Source of the DNA: Sweltsa coloradensis
Taxonomy: Eukaryota; Arthropoda; Insecta; Plecoptera; Chloroperlidae
Length of the DNA stretch: 64,000 bases
Assembly: GCA_024449915.1 (NCBI GenBank)
Contig: JAMZAV010000792.1
Coordinates: 62,001 to 126,000 of the forward strand
Direction: 5' to 3'
Shown: positions 47,443-58,796 of the stretch, in pieces
How positions within the stretch are numbered: the stretch's first letter is position 1
Layout of the letters: each line of letters opens with the position of its first letter
Position numbers and translations under genes: made by a program
Notes under the pieces: generated by a model
Told to the model about the DNA's origin: nothing
What the model saw: only the letters and a program-made list of their open reading frames with translations
Databases searched by the model: none

Positions 47443-47676
47443 GTACCCGATTACATTACTTTTCTTCCCCCTACCTTAGGCCTACCTAGCCTATCATAGG
47501 CTAGAGAGGCGCATTATGACCTTACAGTTGACGCGCCCGTCCCCGTATGCCAACTAAACTTTAAAATACTATTATTTATACGAATATAATTATCAAACTT
47601 AAATGCAAATGTTCCCGGGTACTCACCACATGACTCGCTCACTCGTCCAACTACGACTTTGGCGTTTCCCTCAGTC
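47443..47676. mobile_element. Second MITE copy lacking its left end
   Basis: The sequence from GTACCCGATTACATT to GGCGTTTCCCTCAG repeats 46872-47104 with few differences. The left inverted repeat (ACTAGGGAAACGCC...) is missing. The break coincides with the boundary of a 571-base direct tandem repeat, so the loss came from duplication rather than transposition. Confidence 0.75.
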
Positions 47677-47790
47677 TAGTTGGCTAAAGCGCCCTTGTAG
47701 CCGAAATGTGGGAGACGTGGGTTCAATCCCCGGGAAAGATTTTGTAATTTCTAGATTGTATTTCAAAAATAGTTAAACATGTTTTGAAAT
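47668..47790 (+). repeat. tRNA-derived SINE-like unit, copy 2
   Basis: This near-identical duplicate of 47096-47220 has AGTCTAGTTGGCTAAAGCGC and GGGAGACGTGGGTTCAATCCCCGGGAAAG. It lacks the CTGGTC present in copy 1. The difference improves pairing of GGGAAA with the upstream TTTCCC. Confidence 0.6.
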
Positions 47791-47969
47791 GCATATAACG
47801 CAGTGTAGTCATCATCTGTGCAATAGGGCCTACTATGGTAAACATAGCCAGTACGAAATACGTGAAAATATTGCAAGGTTTACTCAACTAACGAATTTGG
47901 GGTACTTGCGAATTGCAGACAGCAATTTGGGCATACAAAAACAATCTTTTCAAAATCTATTGTGTTAAA

Positions 47970-49812
47970 ATTTATAAAAATTATTCTTGTATTTTTAAAT
48001 TTTCCCTTTTCCCCTACAAAATCATTCAAAAATTTAAAATATCAATGCTTTAACTTTTTAAAGGACTATACCCCAAACCCAAGTATTATTTGAAAATGAA
48101 AAGCACACTATTTTGGGGTTTTTTCCCCATAAAAAACAAAGCGGGTTTTTTCTGTCAAGGTTACCCATCTCAAGGTGGGCACCCAACGCAGCAAGCCGGT
48201 CGAGGCCCCCATACATCACGGGTTTATTCCGGGCTTGATGGCCCACCGCCCCCCCCCCCCCCCCCCCCACCTACCCCTCCTTACACTTTCAACAATAACT
48301 TGATTACACCGCATGTTGTCAACTTTTCAACAACCTCGGCTTATATTAGTAACGAGAGGGAGTTTGAACCGAGAGAAATTAGTTGACTAACTTCTTGGCA
48401 CGATACCGGCCCTACTATTAATACCAACAATCACATAATGACGTTAAGATAATTAGATTTTAGTAGGCCTACACTATAATAAATTCACACTTATTATTTC
48501 TTCGTCAACGGGTTTAAGTCTAGAACGTCGGAGAGTAATTATAATCTAGTCAAGTTAATTTTTGAGAGATTCTTTTCTTGAGCGCCCCCAACACAGATTG
48601 AAGTATTACGTTTTAAGCTTTCGGGCGTAAAAGATTATGACTTGGAAAAATTTAACTTATTCACCATTTGTTTCACGGATTAAACGAGGGAGCCATTCGT
48701 TGTCGTTTTGAAGCAAACTGTTGAATAATTCAGAAGGTGTAATGATCAATGCGATGTGGAGGACATGGAAATGTTACAAGCATCTTCTCCCTGAGCGAGC
48801 CTTGTGCTGTATGCGCTCTGCTAAGGAAGGAGATGAAATATACAGCTGTGCTGTATACGACTACGTATCATTTGTATTGCATAGACAATAAGCACAGGTA
48901 TGGAATGTCCAAGAGATCAACAGGTCGATGAAGAAGAACATGGAAATAAAATAATACGATTCTTTGCAGAGTTTTGAATCTCGTTGTTGGTGGATGTGCC
49001 GAGTATCTATATACTACGCCGCTTCGTGAACGCTTTTTTTAGTCGCGTGCGTTGATGGATGAGCTTTTTTGTAAGTTTTTAGTTTGCGTTGGACCACTTT
49101 TCCTTTGCAAGTGCTTCTTGAATGCATTGTAGGTGATTGTTGTCAAGTTTCTATTGTTACTTGTTAATTGTTATTATAAACCTAAAAAACTCATAATAAA
49201 CCTTTATTCTATGGATTCAGAAAACGTTTTCAACTTTTTCTTTCAAAAGGTTTACATCACCATTACCTTAATGAACATTAAAATATAAACGTTGTAGCCC
49301 CAACTGTTTGGTCAGAATCGGCCCAAATGTTTACGAAAATATGACAGCCACTAAAACATTACCAACCAATCAGGGTATTTGGATTTCTTACAACAAACAG
49401 TTTCTTGAGACTAACCAAAATTGTGGGAACTGGGTCTTAAGACCCAAGAATAATAATAATAAAAAATTTCCATTTCGCAGTAGAATTCTACTTAATTATT
49501 TCCCTAATAAGAAAGGGGAAATAAACTACAATAAAACCCCAAGAGGACTACAAAATTTCAGTAAAAGATAAAACAGAGCAAAGAATACGTGAACAACACA
49601 AAAACAGTTTTTTGCATTGAGGCCTATAGTGGGGGTTAAAAGTCCAAATATGTTTGTAGGGTAGTACATTCGCGTCTTAGCGTGAGGCTTTGAAAAGCGC
49701 GACCATATTTGCGTACGTCATTGGTCAGGACAAGACGACAATGCACTATCCTACTAACGAAGTATAGTTAGTTAGTTGTAATTATTTGGACATAACAATG
49801 TTCTTATAATAA
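47970..49812. repeat. Duplicated 1.8-kb block, copy A'
   Basis: Copy of 45022-46819. The first 300 bases are visibly degraded, with extended C, G, T and A runs and a 20-C tract at 48249. The rest is very similar to copy A. A 7-base-scale insertion near 48849 breaks the small reading frame seen in copy A. The pattern fits an unpolished or haplotypic copy as well as a true duplication. Confidence 0.9.
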
Positions 49813-50164
49813 AAACTTTATTAGTAATATCTCGACACTAATAGAGTGTCTTTCTCAAACTGAGGTCAACAAAAGAACAATACAAATAAACAAATAAATA
49901 TAAAATAACAAAAACAACCATGAAACATTTATGCAAACAAATTATGAAAAAATATAAAATAAAAAATTGCAGAAATAAATTACCTATGTATACAAATAAT
50001 AGATGATGGTAAGAACATACAACACCAAAACGTCAAAAACATATCCAGTTTAAGACAGCAATGCACTAGGCCTTACATTGGGACAAAAAATATTCCATGT
50101 TGGAGGACAATGAGCGCTAGGAGTATTTATTATAAGAACAGTACCTATATCTCCAAATAATTAA
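49779..50164. mobile_element. Foldback element with 38-base inverted ends
   Basis: AATTATTTGGA.ATA...TGTTCTTATAATAAA (49780-49814) recurs inverted as TTTATTATAAGAACAGTACCTATATCTCCAAATAATT (50126-50162). Just inside the left arm, on the minus strand, a perfect stem GACACT-ctatt-AGTGTC (49850-49834) is followed by GAGATATTACTAATAAAG, which holds AATAAA. The left arm is also the end of duplicated blocks A and A'. Confidence 0.6.
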
Positions 50165-51568
50165 TTTTAAATAATCAATTTACCTGTTCTACTAGTTTCA
50201 TATTTATAACAAAGTAGTAGCGTGGAATTGTAAAGAGGAAAGCAAGCCAATAAATAGGAAAATAGGAAAAATACATTTAGTAAATTTAGTGCTGGTCTAA
50301 TAAAGGTTATATAGTAGTTTTAGTAGTAAATAAAAATCGGACTTGTAAACTAAAGAGTAATTCTGTATATGTATAGGAGGAAAAGGTAAAATAAGTATTG
50401 GTCTTACCAGTAAAGAAAACTGACACTTTTCAATGTCGGTATAACTTTTGGCGGGTAAATATCAATTATAAAAATGTGTTTACGTTGACGATTTATTGAT
50501 AGCTCACGTGTTGACAGTAAGTTCATAAACATTCTGGAGACTGTTTGGATTTACAGACGAGTTTCCGTCATATGTATATTATCAGAGTAATGCTGATCTC
50601 ATACTGAAGGTTACACCAGGCATTCTACGTTAAACCAAGGATAGAACAGGTACAATATACAAACACACTAGGTGTATATACTGTTTTCTTAAATAATACC
50701 AAGTTTGTATGAGGATTGGTTTAGATATTTCAACTAAAGCACTATCAACTCACCACAAAATCAATTCACTACTTCTCCAATTTTCGTGGTGTACATACTT
50801 CTTAAAAAAATAAGGTAATAACTAAATATATTAGGCTACATTACTAATCTTATTATTTTTCCATAATATTCCACAATATTTATGCTCAAGAATCCTAAAC
50901 AATTTCAAATAGCGTTGTTTATTTTTGAACGTATCTTACTAATAAATTTATCAAATTTGTGTCAGCAATTTACTATAGTCTGTTATATGAATAAAATGCT
51001 GACTTCATCAATTGGCTATTTGTTCACTTATAAATCCATTCAATTTGCCAGTGGACTCATGTATCTTTAGTCTTAACTATTAGCGCCACCTAATACACCC
51101 TACTATTTTGTTATACCTACCTAAAGAGGGAACGTTGCCCTTGGACAATGTTTCATAAAAAGTAACTGAGTCCATAATCATGCGCTAACATGTCATTAAA
51201 AGTTGTTTAACGGGCAAAACTCTTTAATATATTTTAATTGAAAATAACATTTCGAAAATCGTATCATTTCTACCATTAGATTATTTAAGATACGAAAATA
51301 ATAATAATTATTACCAAAAACATACCAAAACAAACACTGACAGAAGCCAGACAAGTAGATAACTTCCAAGGATAATATTTATTCTTAAAACATTATTATG
51401 GCGGTTGTACCGTACCCATGTTTTTGTTTTTTGTCAATGACGTTTATTGATAACGAATTGTTGACAATTACCGTCACGTTGTTCTCAATTTAAATATGAA
51501 ATAGTTTTATCAACTAAACGGATGTTAATACATGAAACATAACGTTCAAATCTGTCTAGGACGACCAA

Positions 51569-51604
<36 letters not shown>

Positions 51605-52957
51605 ATACGTCAAGCGTTAATACAAGTTTCAAATTACATTGAGGAGCTTTGCATAGTCATTGGGTGCGACCAGTTGTCTGAAGAACAAATAAACAAAACA
51701 ATCACAATAAAGTATTGACGAAGTGAAAAAGTTGTGTAATGCCTCTTCACTCACGATTCCCATTCTTTACTATTGCAATGCGGCAATACATATATTCCAA
51801 GTACAACTATGTCGTTAGCGTGGCTTTATGGGCATCTCCCATCATTCATCAGGCAGCGAGATGTGGTGAGCCAGAAGAAAATAAAGACATTCCGCTGACC
51901 GTTCTCAATTCAAGACTCGTAGCACAAACCACTGGAGAAGAAGCCACGCGGACCAGAATACTCAAGGCATCAATCAACTTCCAGCCGAAATAAATTATTT
52001 AAAGGGTCATCTGAAGTAGGAGAGTACAATCTCCGACACAACATTCGCACTCGAGAACTTTGCTTGGAATACTGTAGTCTCATTCGGTAAAATGAGGATG
52101 GGGCTTTTTTTAAATTGCATTGTCCACCAAGTACAAAAAATAAGTTATAGATGGTGTTGTGTTCTTCATTACATGCACACTCAGATAGAGAAAAGTATTT
52201 TCTTTCAAAACGAAATATAACCAGGTTTAGAAAATTACATTTTCAAAACGCATTAGGTACATACTTATTTTTTTCAAAATTTATACCAATGAGAACTCAG
52301 TGATACGCAGTGACATAAGAATCCTGACAGTTACCAGGAAATAATAAAATATACTGTGAAATAAAAATTGAAAAAACATGATAGTTAAATTTGTAATTAA
52401 ATTAATAAAAAATAAAAATTTCAAATTTCAAATACATTTACTAATAAACTATTCTAAGCTCCAAATAGGTCCAGATTTTTAATTTGGGACTCGTAGTTAT
52501 CTCTGAAACCAAACAGCCACATGGATGTTGTAATTTCAGTCATAATTTTGTATTGGTCATAGCCACCGAATTAGCTTAAAAAAATTAATTGCTGGAGAAA
52601 TTAGTAAACTTCATTTTACTCAAATTTACCAACTAGGAGTTAATGCATTTTGAAATAAAGCCCCACTATAGGATTCTTATTGGATGAGCGGAGCGAATAC
52701 TGTTCAATTTGGCAACCTTGGAGAAAAGCGCTACGTGGCTGCTTTTCTGTTATATTGATTTGATTAAAAAACGTCATTCAAGAAATCGTTTTCCCTTTTG
52801 AGTCTGGAACTTCCATTTCACACAACTTATAGGTCTGCACAATACCTCAGAACCGTATGATTGTTCTAGGCGCCTTGCCAGTTTGAGAATGAAATGTATT
52901 TTGCTCATGCCTGCAGAATAAAGATAAAGTGAAGATCAGTTTAACAGAATTATTTAA
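50165..52957. other. No gene seen
   Basis: AT-rich with the AAAT microsatellite. The 84-residue frame at 51739-51993 has no recognised domain. Confidence 0.4.
51570..51606. repeat. (AAAT)n microsatellite
   Basis: Nine units of AAAT. No element boundary is obvious around it. Confidence 0.95.
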
Positions 52958-53130
52958 TTAACAAGAACCCCCAAGACATTGTTGTAGGGCATCACTGTGG
53001 TACGTGTAGAGCCCACTTCGAGTAGTACTGGCTGTGGTTTCATCAGGAAATGCTGGCAATGCTGACGGTTGAATTTGATCCAGACTATTAGCCTGCGAAG
53101 GGCCTCGTGTAATGTCACTTCTAACCCCCC
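52958..53130 (-). pseudogene. Unrecognised protein-like fragment, possible exon
   Basis: On the minus strand a frame of about 53 residues (from DITRGPSQANSL to LQQCLGGSC, then TAA) has near-neutral base composition and a Ser/Thr/Gln/Pro-rich, natural-looking sequence, unlike the AT-driven frames around it. It is preceded by TTAG|AAGTG after a poly-G run, which is a poor acceptor context. No family was recognised. It may be a terminal exon, a retrocopied exon fragment, or chance. Confidence 0.25.
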
Positions 53131-53779
53131 CCCCCCCAACCACCACGCAATGTTAGCACAAACAGGAAATTGTGCTAGTTGTCTGTAGAAGCTAGATAGT
53201 TCTGTTGTGTCAAGATTTTGTTACCTTTTGTGCAAGTAATTGAGTGACAGTTAAATGTGCGTTTTGAGTCATTGAAAAAAAACTAGAATTTAAATAGAAA
53301 GAAACAGAATTACTTTTAAGTTACTTTTGAAAATTGCTTTAACATTACACCTGATTTCATTCAAATGGAAAAGAGAAATCAAATAATTGTGGTTAGTTAT
53401 ATTCTTTAACTAAATAAATAAGTTTAAAACTGTGGATAAGATTAATTGCAATAATAGTATTTATTTTCTGTACATTTTACTCCCAAAAATAAACTATGAA
53501 TGTGTTCTACACATTCACTTCTAAATACAATTTAATTAATCTTATAAGTTTAATTTCAGATTAAAGTATAATTTGAATAAATTACTTTAAAATATCAAAA
53601 CACTTTTACTCAATTACTTGACACCACGGTCTGTGACCACTTCGCTATTTGGTATGTCTTCGTTCCATCAAATCGCTTTCTTTTACGAGTACCATAACTC
53701 ATACATCCGTTCGACACAAGTCCCGGCACTCCTGACAGAAAGAACTATTTAAATTTCTGTCTCAGATTATCCTAGTTAG

Positions 53780-53875
53780 TCACCCGATGAAAGATACACA
53801 GGGTTACAACGAAGTGTACCCTTCGATGAAAATTTAAAAAAAAACGACAAGTTTGTCGAAACGTGCAGCACACAC
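53780..53875 (+). repeat. Hairpin cluster with GAAACGTG box
   Basis: CCGATGAAAGA (53784) leads into a hairpin AGGGTTACA..TGTACCCT (53809-53822), then TCGATGAAAAT and a second perfect hairpin GACAA-gt-TTGTC (53846-53857) directly followed by GAAACGTG. The order GATGA-stem-GAAAC is hammerhead-like, but the core CTGATGA is altered and the spacing is irregular. Confidence 0.35.
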
Positions 53876-56412
53876 TCCTTAGGATCATTAGATTGATAAC
53901 GTGCCAATCTGGATTGATTAATGTTTGAGATTAATATTATCCAGGGGAACCAAGACGATTTTCTCACACTCTTCTTACAAGTACATGTTTCAACATTTTA
54001 CATGAAAAACTCAATTCATAATCCATTCTAGCGTAAAAGATTCAATGCCCTAGTAATGATAAATGCACTCGAGAGGAAATGAATCCAATCTCATTATAAA
54101 ACGAAGCAGTGTATAAGCTGTCACATACGCGGAGCATATATCAACGAAGTTTATCAGAAATAGGTCACGTCATTATCAGAAGGAAATTATATTCGCTAAT
54201 TGATATTACTTTTTATTTATTTGTTTTCTTAGTTGAGTAGTAATTTCCATTCAATTGCATTTTCTTAAATGCATTCAGTCGAACATAGGAACGAATGAGA
54301 TGTCGTTGGTGCTCCGTACTTAAATGTAATGTATTTAGATCGAAGTATAATGAGTTACGTGTCATTGGACAAGAAGAGAGCCTTCCGTTTGAATCTTATT
54401 CAATTTCCAATGTGACGTTTTATTTATGTGATAATTTCCAGCGCAAAACAGATTTGCAAATTACCGCAAATATGTGAATTGTTATAACGTTTGCAAATTA
54501 ATCGAATACATTTATATAAGCTGATAAAATCCATTTGTTTGTCGTTGCTTTCCACAAATACATATTATATATTATTACATATTACAAATCCAGACGTACA
54601 TGATATGTACGGTTAAATACCAAACGTATACGTGTGTGTAAATTGGCTGTCATTGGTGTATAATTAATTACCATCTTCATCAATAACTGCTGGTTTATAT
54701 TTTGACTTCTAATATTTTTCATCCATCAACAGATAACTTAATACATATTTCTTGTGCATAGTCCTTTTTTTCAATATGTCTCAGAATTTCCCCTACAAGT
54801 CCTTAAAGTCCATAATAAATGGTTATTTTTCGGCGATATATATACATTTATATCTTTATAGTGTGGCCAAACGGGACCAACATTTTTAAAGAAAAAAAAA
54901 CATGTACGAGGCTTGATATCACATTTCAGAGTATTCTCTTACAAAATGAATCTTAATTGTTCGACCTAAAAATGTAGACATAGTTAAAAAAAAGTATGAA
55001 TACTCGTTTCCGGGTAGAATCGTAAGAGATCTCGTGTTAATTTGATTGTGATTTTCCCCTTCGTTCAGGCGTTCACAATTATTCTTGTAAGCATGAGTAC
55101 TAACTTTTACACGCTTAGATTTGTAAAATTTCTTTATGTATTACGTATTTTGTTTTATTTATTTGTATTTATTTTACTATGACGTTGTTGCCGACAGATT
55201 TGATTAAACACGTTTAATTATTAATTAAAGTCTCCCAATCCCATTGAAAAGCAGCTCTGTGACTAAATGGGTAGACTCTAAACTAAATGAATTTACAATT
55301 TGTTTAAGTTATAAAATTTAAAACATTTTAGTGTATATAGCAACTCTTTATTTACAAAAAAAAAACAATGTATCGAAAATTAATAAAAACTAATATTTAA
55401 TTAAACTAATTAACTAATTTAATAAATTTATTTATTTATTTAATTAAAAAACAAATATTTCCGTCATCAGGTTATTTTGAAAAACAGAAAAAATTATTAT
55501 CAAATACACACACAAAAAAGTTAGTAATATATTGTAATAAAAAACCTATGACAATCTTTCAAAAGTCGTTTTATCCAGGTTGAGTAAAGCGTACGTGGAA
55601 AGACTTTCTGTCATGTCTCGTGGTGGTTGGTACAGACAGCGCGGTCGCTGTGTCAACTCGCCACCTCTAACTAACCGCGTGGGTTTTTACGACAACGCTC
55701 CCCCATAAAACACCGCGGATATAAACTCCCCATTGCTATGATTGTCAACTTAGCGCCCGTCAATAATCCCGAGCGTCAGGGCTACAGCCAGGATGCTGCC
55801 ATTCACGATCTGTATCGGGAGTTCATTCAAGACTCTACTCCAAGAGGCACAGATCGATTAAGTTGGGTGAAAATAATTTAGGATAATTTTTTTTTTATTG
55901 TTTATGACATAAATTTGTAAAACAATTTAAAACAATAGTGACTAGTAACCATCTAAACATAACAACAATTAAATTCATTAAAACATATAAACTTACGTTT
56001 TTAGACATTAGATAAATAAAATAAAATATTTACATTTGTAAGTCCCAAATTAATAATACATAAATACAATTGACTTTGTTGGCAATTAAAATAATGTAAT
56101 TTATATATATTTTGCATTTTAAATTAATAAACATTTTAGTTAGTCGGAATAAGAGACTTTCGCCTTTAACATGATTCAATGAGACCAAAAGGTTTAGATC
56201 AAGCTTTATGCGCTAGGTTAAGTTGTTTTTAATTACGTTCGTAATCGAACAAAAGTATAAGCGTTTTAATTTAAGCAATATGGTACAGTTTATCAACACC
56301 ACTAAACGTTTTAACTTGTGACATACGATGTGATATAAACGCTTTGGACTTACCTCCCAACAGTAATATCGAATTATCTGGACTACAACTGTGTGAGTCA
56401 TCACAGCATTCT
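53876..56412. other. No gene seen
   Basis: AT-rich apart from the repeat end at 55227 and a GC-richer block at 55600-55860 (TGTCTCGTGGTGGTTGG, CCGCGGATATAAACTCCCC) of unknown origin, likely an old repeat. Confidence 0.4.
55227..55305 (+). repeat. Hairpin-tailed dispersed repeat end
   Basis: AAGTCTCCCAATCCCATTGAAAAGCAGCTCTGTGACTAAATGGGTAGACTCTAAACTAAATGAATTTAC matches the 3' ends at 19.26, 41.75 and 43.55 kb. The stem has lost some pairs (CCCATT/AATGGG is retained). Confidence 0.6.
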
Positions 56413-56760
56413 TCATAGCAGTTTTTTTTTAAAGGAAGTGTTGTTGCAAATTAAGATACCGATCTTTTCCCCCGTATTTAGAGCCTTACGAACTGTGGCA
56501 AAGTGCCTGCATAGACGGGGGGTCGCGCGAGTATTTTCTATTTCAGTGACGCAATTTTCTCCGTTCTCATCCATCACAATTTCTTTGACGTCGTAGTAGT
56601 CTGCGTCGATTAGGCCCAAGTCTGGTAACCCATGGTTCCTGCGTTATCCGGGATCAAAGCCTGGGAGGACATCATGGGTGTCAAGAGGAGTTGTCGTCGT
56701 CGTAAATCACCCTCTCGTCAGGGGAAAGATATGAGGCGCACCTCCCAGAGATAATCATGG
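56413..56760 (-). pseudogene. Unrecognised protein-like fragment with frame breaks
   Basis: The minus-strand frame at 56640-56413 reads RNHGLPDLGLIDADYYDV, then KEIVMDENGENCVTEIENTR and on to a stop after the KKKL run. It has no ATG and follows a stop in frame. Just upstream (about 56757-56685) another frame gives MIISGRCASYLSPDERVIYD before a stop. Together they suggest a once-coding segment with a frameshift or lost splice site. Base composition is higher in GC than the surroundings. The protein family was not recognised. Confidence 0.25.
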
Positions 56761-57059
56761 TTAGCTTCACTTCACATATTGGCATTCTTTGCTTCCTGGA
56801 CGCATAACCACGGGTATTCAAATATAGGAGCAAAGCTACTTAATCAAAAGATTGTCGAAAAAGGAAACAAAATTTAAGTGTAAACGTTTCTTTATAAGCA
56901 TAGCTGAAATAGAAACAGTAATAGTAATAGTAGAAGTAGAAATAACAACATTGTATTGTAGGTCCAGAAAAGAATGTCTTGTTTGTTTTTGAGTTCAGGT
57001 AACAAATAACGACAAATTTTTTTAACAGTGCGTCTCATAATTTTGACGTGATGACGATT

Positions 57060-57235
57060 TTGTTGCTTAACGTCTCATAGTAATGCACTAAGGTCATTCG
57101 AGCCGATGAGTGGTGGTATGAGGGTGAAGGACGATTACATAAACCCATGTCTTATGCGGGATTCGAACCCACGTACTCGTAGAGCCACACTCTTCGAACC
57201 AGCACCCTAATCGTATATGTGCCTCTACGGACAAA
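57060..57235 (-). repeat. tRNA-derived SINE-like copy, family S1 (reverse)
   Basis: TTGCTTAACGTCTCATAGTAATGCACTAAGG.CATTCGAG.CGATGAG at the left matches 5626-5680. GCGGGATTCGAACCCACGTACTCGTAGAGCC (split B box and T-arm, about 57156) matches 39724-39755. On the minus strand the B box reads GGTTCGAATCCCGC. This copy links the other two into one family. Confidence 0.65.
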
Positions 57236-57329
57236 CAATATTTATGTAAAGTAAATGTTTTTATATGTTCATATTTGTGGCGAAAACGTTCAACTTATGC
57301 GACTAAAATTGTTTTGATGGTTTTCGGAG

Positions 57330-57719
57330 ATGTTTTCCATGTCAAAGACAATTCTGCATCTCTCTTGTCCTAACATACATGTGGTTCCCTTGACCAACGA
57401 CGGCGCATCTCCCTACCACTCTAAACATTATTTATACGCACTCCGTACAATGTGTGTAGGAGAGAACGTATCCGAGGTATATTCTTCACCGAGTGATCTG
57501 TGTAATCACTCCCGCGAGAACCGAGCGAGATCCGAGTTCTCAGATGGAATTCAGGAACTCGTCCTGGAGAATATGCTCGCAATAAAGAAAGATTGCACCC
57601 GCGTATTCACGTTCATTACTGCTGCATTGAAACACATGTTGGCGTATGCAAGAGAAGTCGAAGATACAGGAGACGACCGCGAGAATGTGAAATGTAATCG
57701 CTTGTGTAGCGAAGAATAA
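57330..57719 (+). CDS. Hypothetical 129-residue open frame
   Basis: ATG-initiated (MFSMSKT...), 129 codons, ending TAA. This is the longest ATG frame in the AT-rich part of the window apart from the GPCR exon. The C-terminal half is mixed in charge and looks natural (IQELVLENMLAIKKDC, LAYAREVEDTGDD). No domain, signal peptide or membrane segment was recognised. It lies between a SINE-like copy and duplication 2, with no promoter or polyadenylation signal visible. It could be a transposon remnant, an isolated exon or chance. Confidence 0.2.
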   Translation: MFSMSKTILHLSCPNIHVVPLTNDGASPYHSKHYLYALRTMCVGENVSEVYSSPSDLCNHSRENRARSEFSDGIQELVLENMLAIKKDCTRVFTFITAALKHMLAYAREVEDTGDDRENVKCNRLCSEE

Positions 57720-58049
57720 TTGAGAAATACACAGGGAAGAATAATATGATGAAAACTTTAAATAGACATATCATACCGGTGAATACAAAATGTAATTCAA
57801 GGGAGGCTATACTTGATCCAACGACGAGGTTTGAAATTAGTGCAGAACAGGCGGACCAAGTAAACGCTGAAAAAACATTAACTAACGTTTAGCCTATACA
57901 GAGTTTTCTCCTTAATGCATGAGTTATATTAAAACTCGGTATTGAACATAAATGCGTTACGAAAATTTAGTTTTATGAATTCGTCATTAGCATAATCATA
58001 ACTCAGTCATAAGCATATCATCTTACTATGAAAAAAACGTGTATTTTGA

Positions 58050-58755
58050 TATAACTAGGCAACGCTTAGTCCGCTTGTTTGTTGGATAGCGTTAATGGTA
58101 GCAGAGATGGCGCATGATTAACGGGATTTTCTGTTGTTCTCGTGAAAATTTCTTCAATGTTTTTTAATTATTACCTTAAAATATATTAAAAAAATTAAAC
58201 TTAATTTTTATAATTAAATTAAAAATTTGAATTATTAACATTTTGTTTTCACTTAATCTATGTTTTAAAAAAGATAAAAAATCAAAATTGCATTTCATAA
58301 AGGAAATTAAATTTAAAATCGGATTCGTCAAAGTTTAAAACAATATATACATTCAGAAATGAAGGTTCTGTAAAAAAAATCATAACAAATAGGTTAAAGA
58401 ATGTAGGTGTTATAAAGTCAAAGAATTGTTTTTAAAAGAAAAAAAACATAAAATTTTGATTTCATGAAAATATTTTTTTCGATTACGCTTAATGTTCACA
58501 CTGAAAATATCTAATTAAATAAAATTAAGGTTTTCTGTGAAAAAAATTCATTACACTCGTGATAAAGGATTAGGTTGTTATACAGTCAAGGAATTTTTAA
58601 AAATAAAAAATCGAAAATTTGGTTTTTTATGGTGAAAAATCCGATTGCCGCTCAAAAACGTGGCACTTCTAAAGTTTCAGAGATTCAAAGGTTCTACATA
58701 TTTCATTCAATCAGAGTATCCTCTGTTACGTTAAGAGGTGTAAACATTTCTTCAT
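58050..58755 (+). mobile_element. ACTAGGAAAACGC-family copy in duplication 2, left copy
   Basis: AACTAGGCAACGCTTAGTCCGCTTG...TTGTTGGATAGCG is a slightly damaged version of the start at 60738. The interior shows the same degenerate tandem units (TCGATTACGCTTAA, AAGGTTCTGT, AGGTGTTATAA.GTCAA). The right terminal CGCTCG block is missing; the sequence runs into the corrupted region. Confidence 0.6.
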
Positions 58756-58796
58756 AGTTTTATATATTTCATTTAAAAAATTTTCAAAAAAAAAAT

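Larger units (their letters stand above)
46872..47960. repeat. Direct tandem duplication of a 571-base unit
   Basis: Unit 1 (46872-47442) and unit 2 (47443-about 47960) both run from GTACCCGATTACATTACTTTTC through the MITE right half and SINE-like unit to TATGGTAAACATAGCCAGTACG and CTTTTCAAAATCTA. Unit 2 is shorter by scattered deletions near its end. Confidence 0.85.

Noticed and set aside
51739..51993. 84-residue + frame
   Set aside because: No domain, neighbour or signal supports it.
53028..53052. CTGATGAAACC on the minus strand inside the candidate exon
   Set aside because: It lacks stem II and GAAA in hammerhead order, so it is a chance heptamer.
55455..55480. CTGATGA on the minus strand near 55470
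   Set aside because: No stem II hairpin separates it from the following GGAAA.
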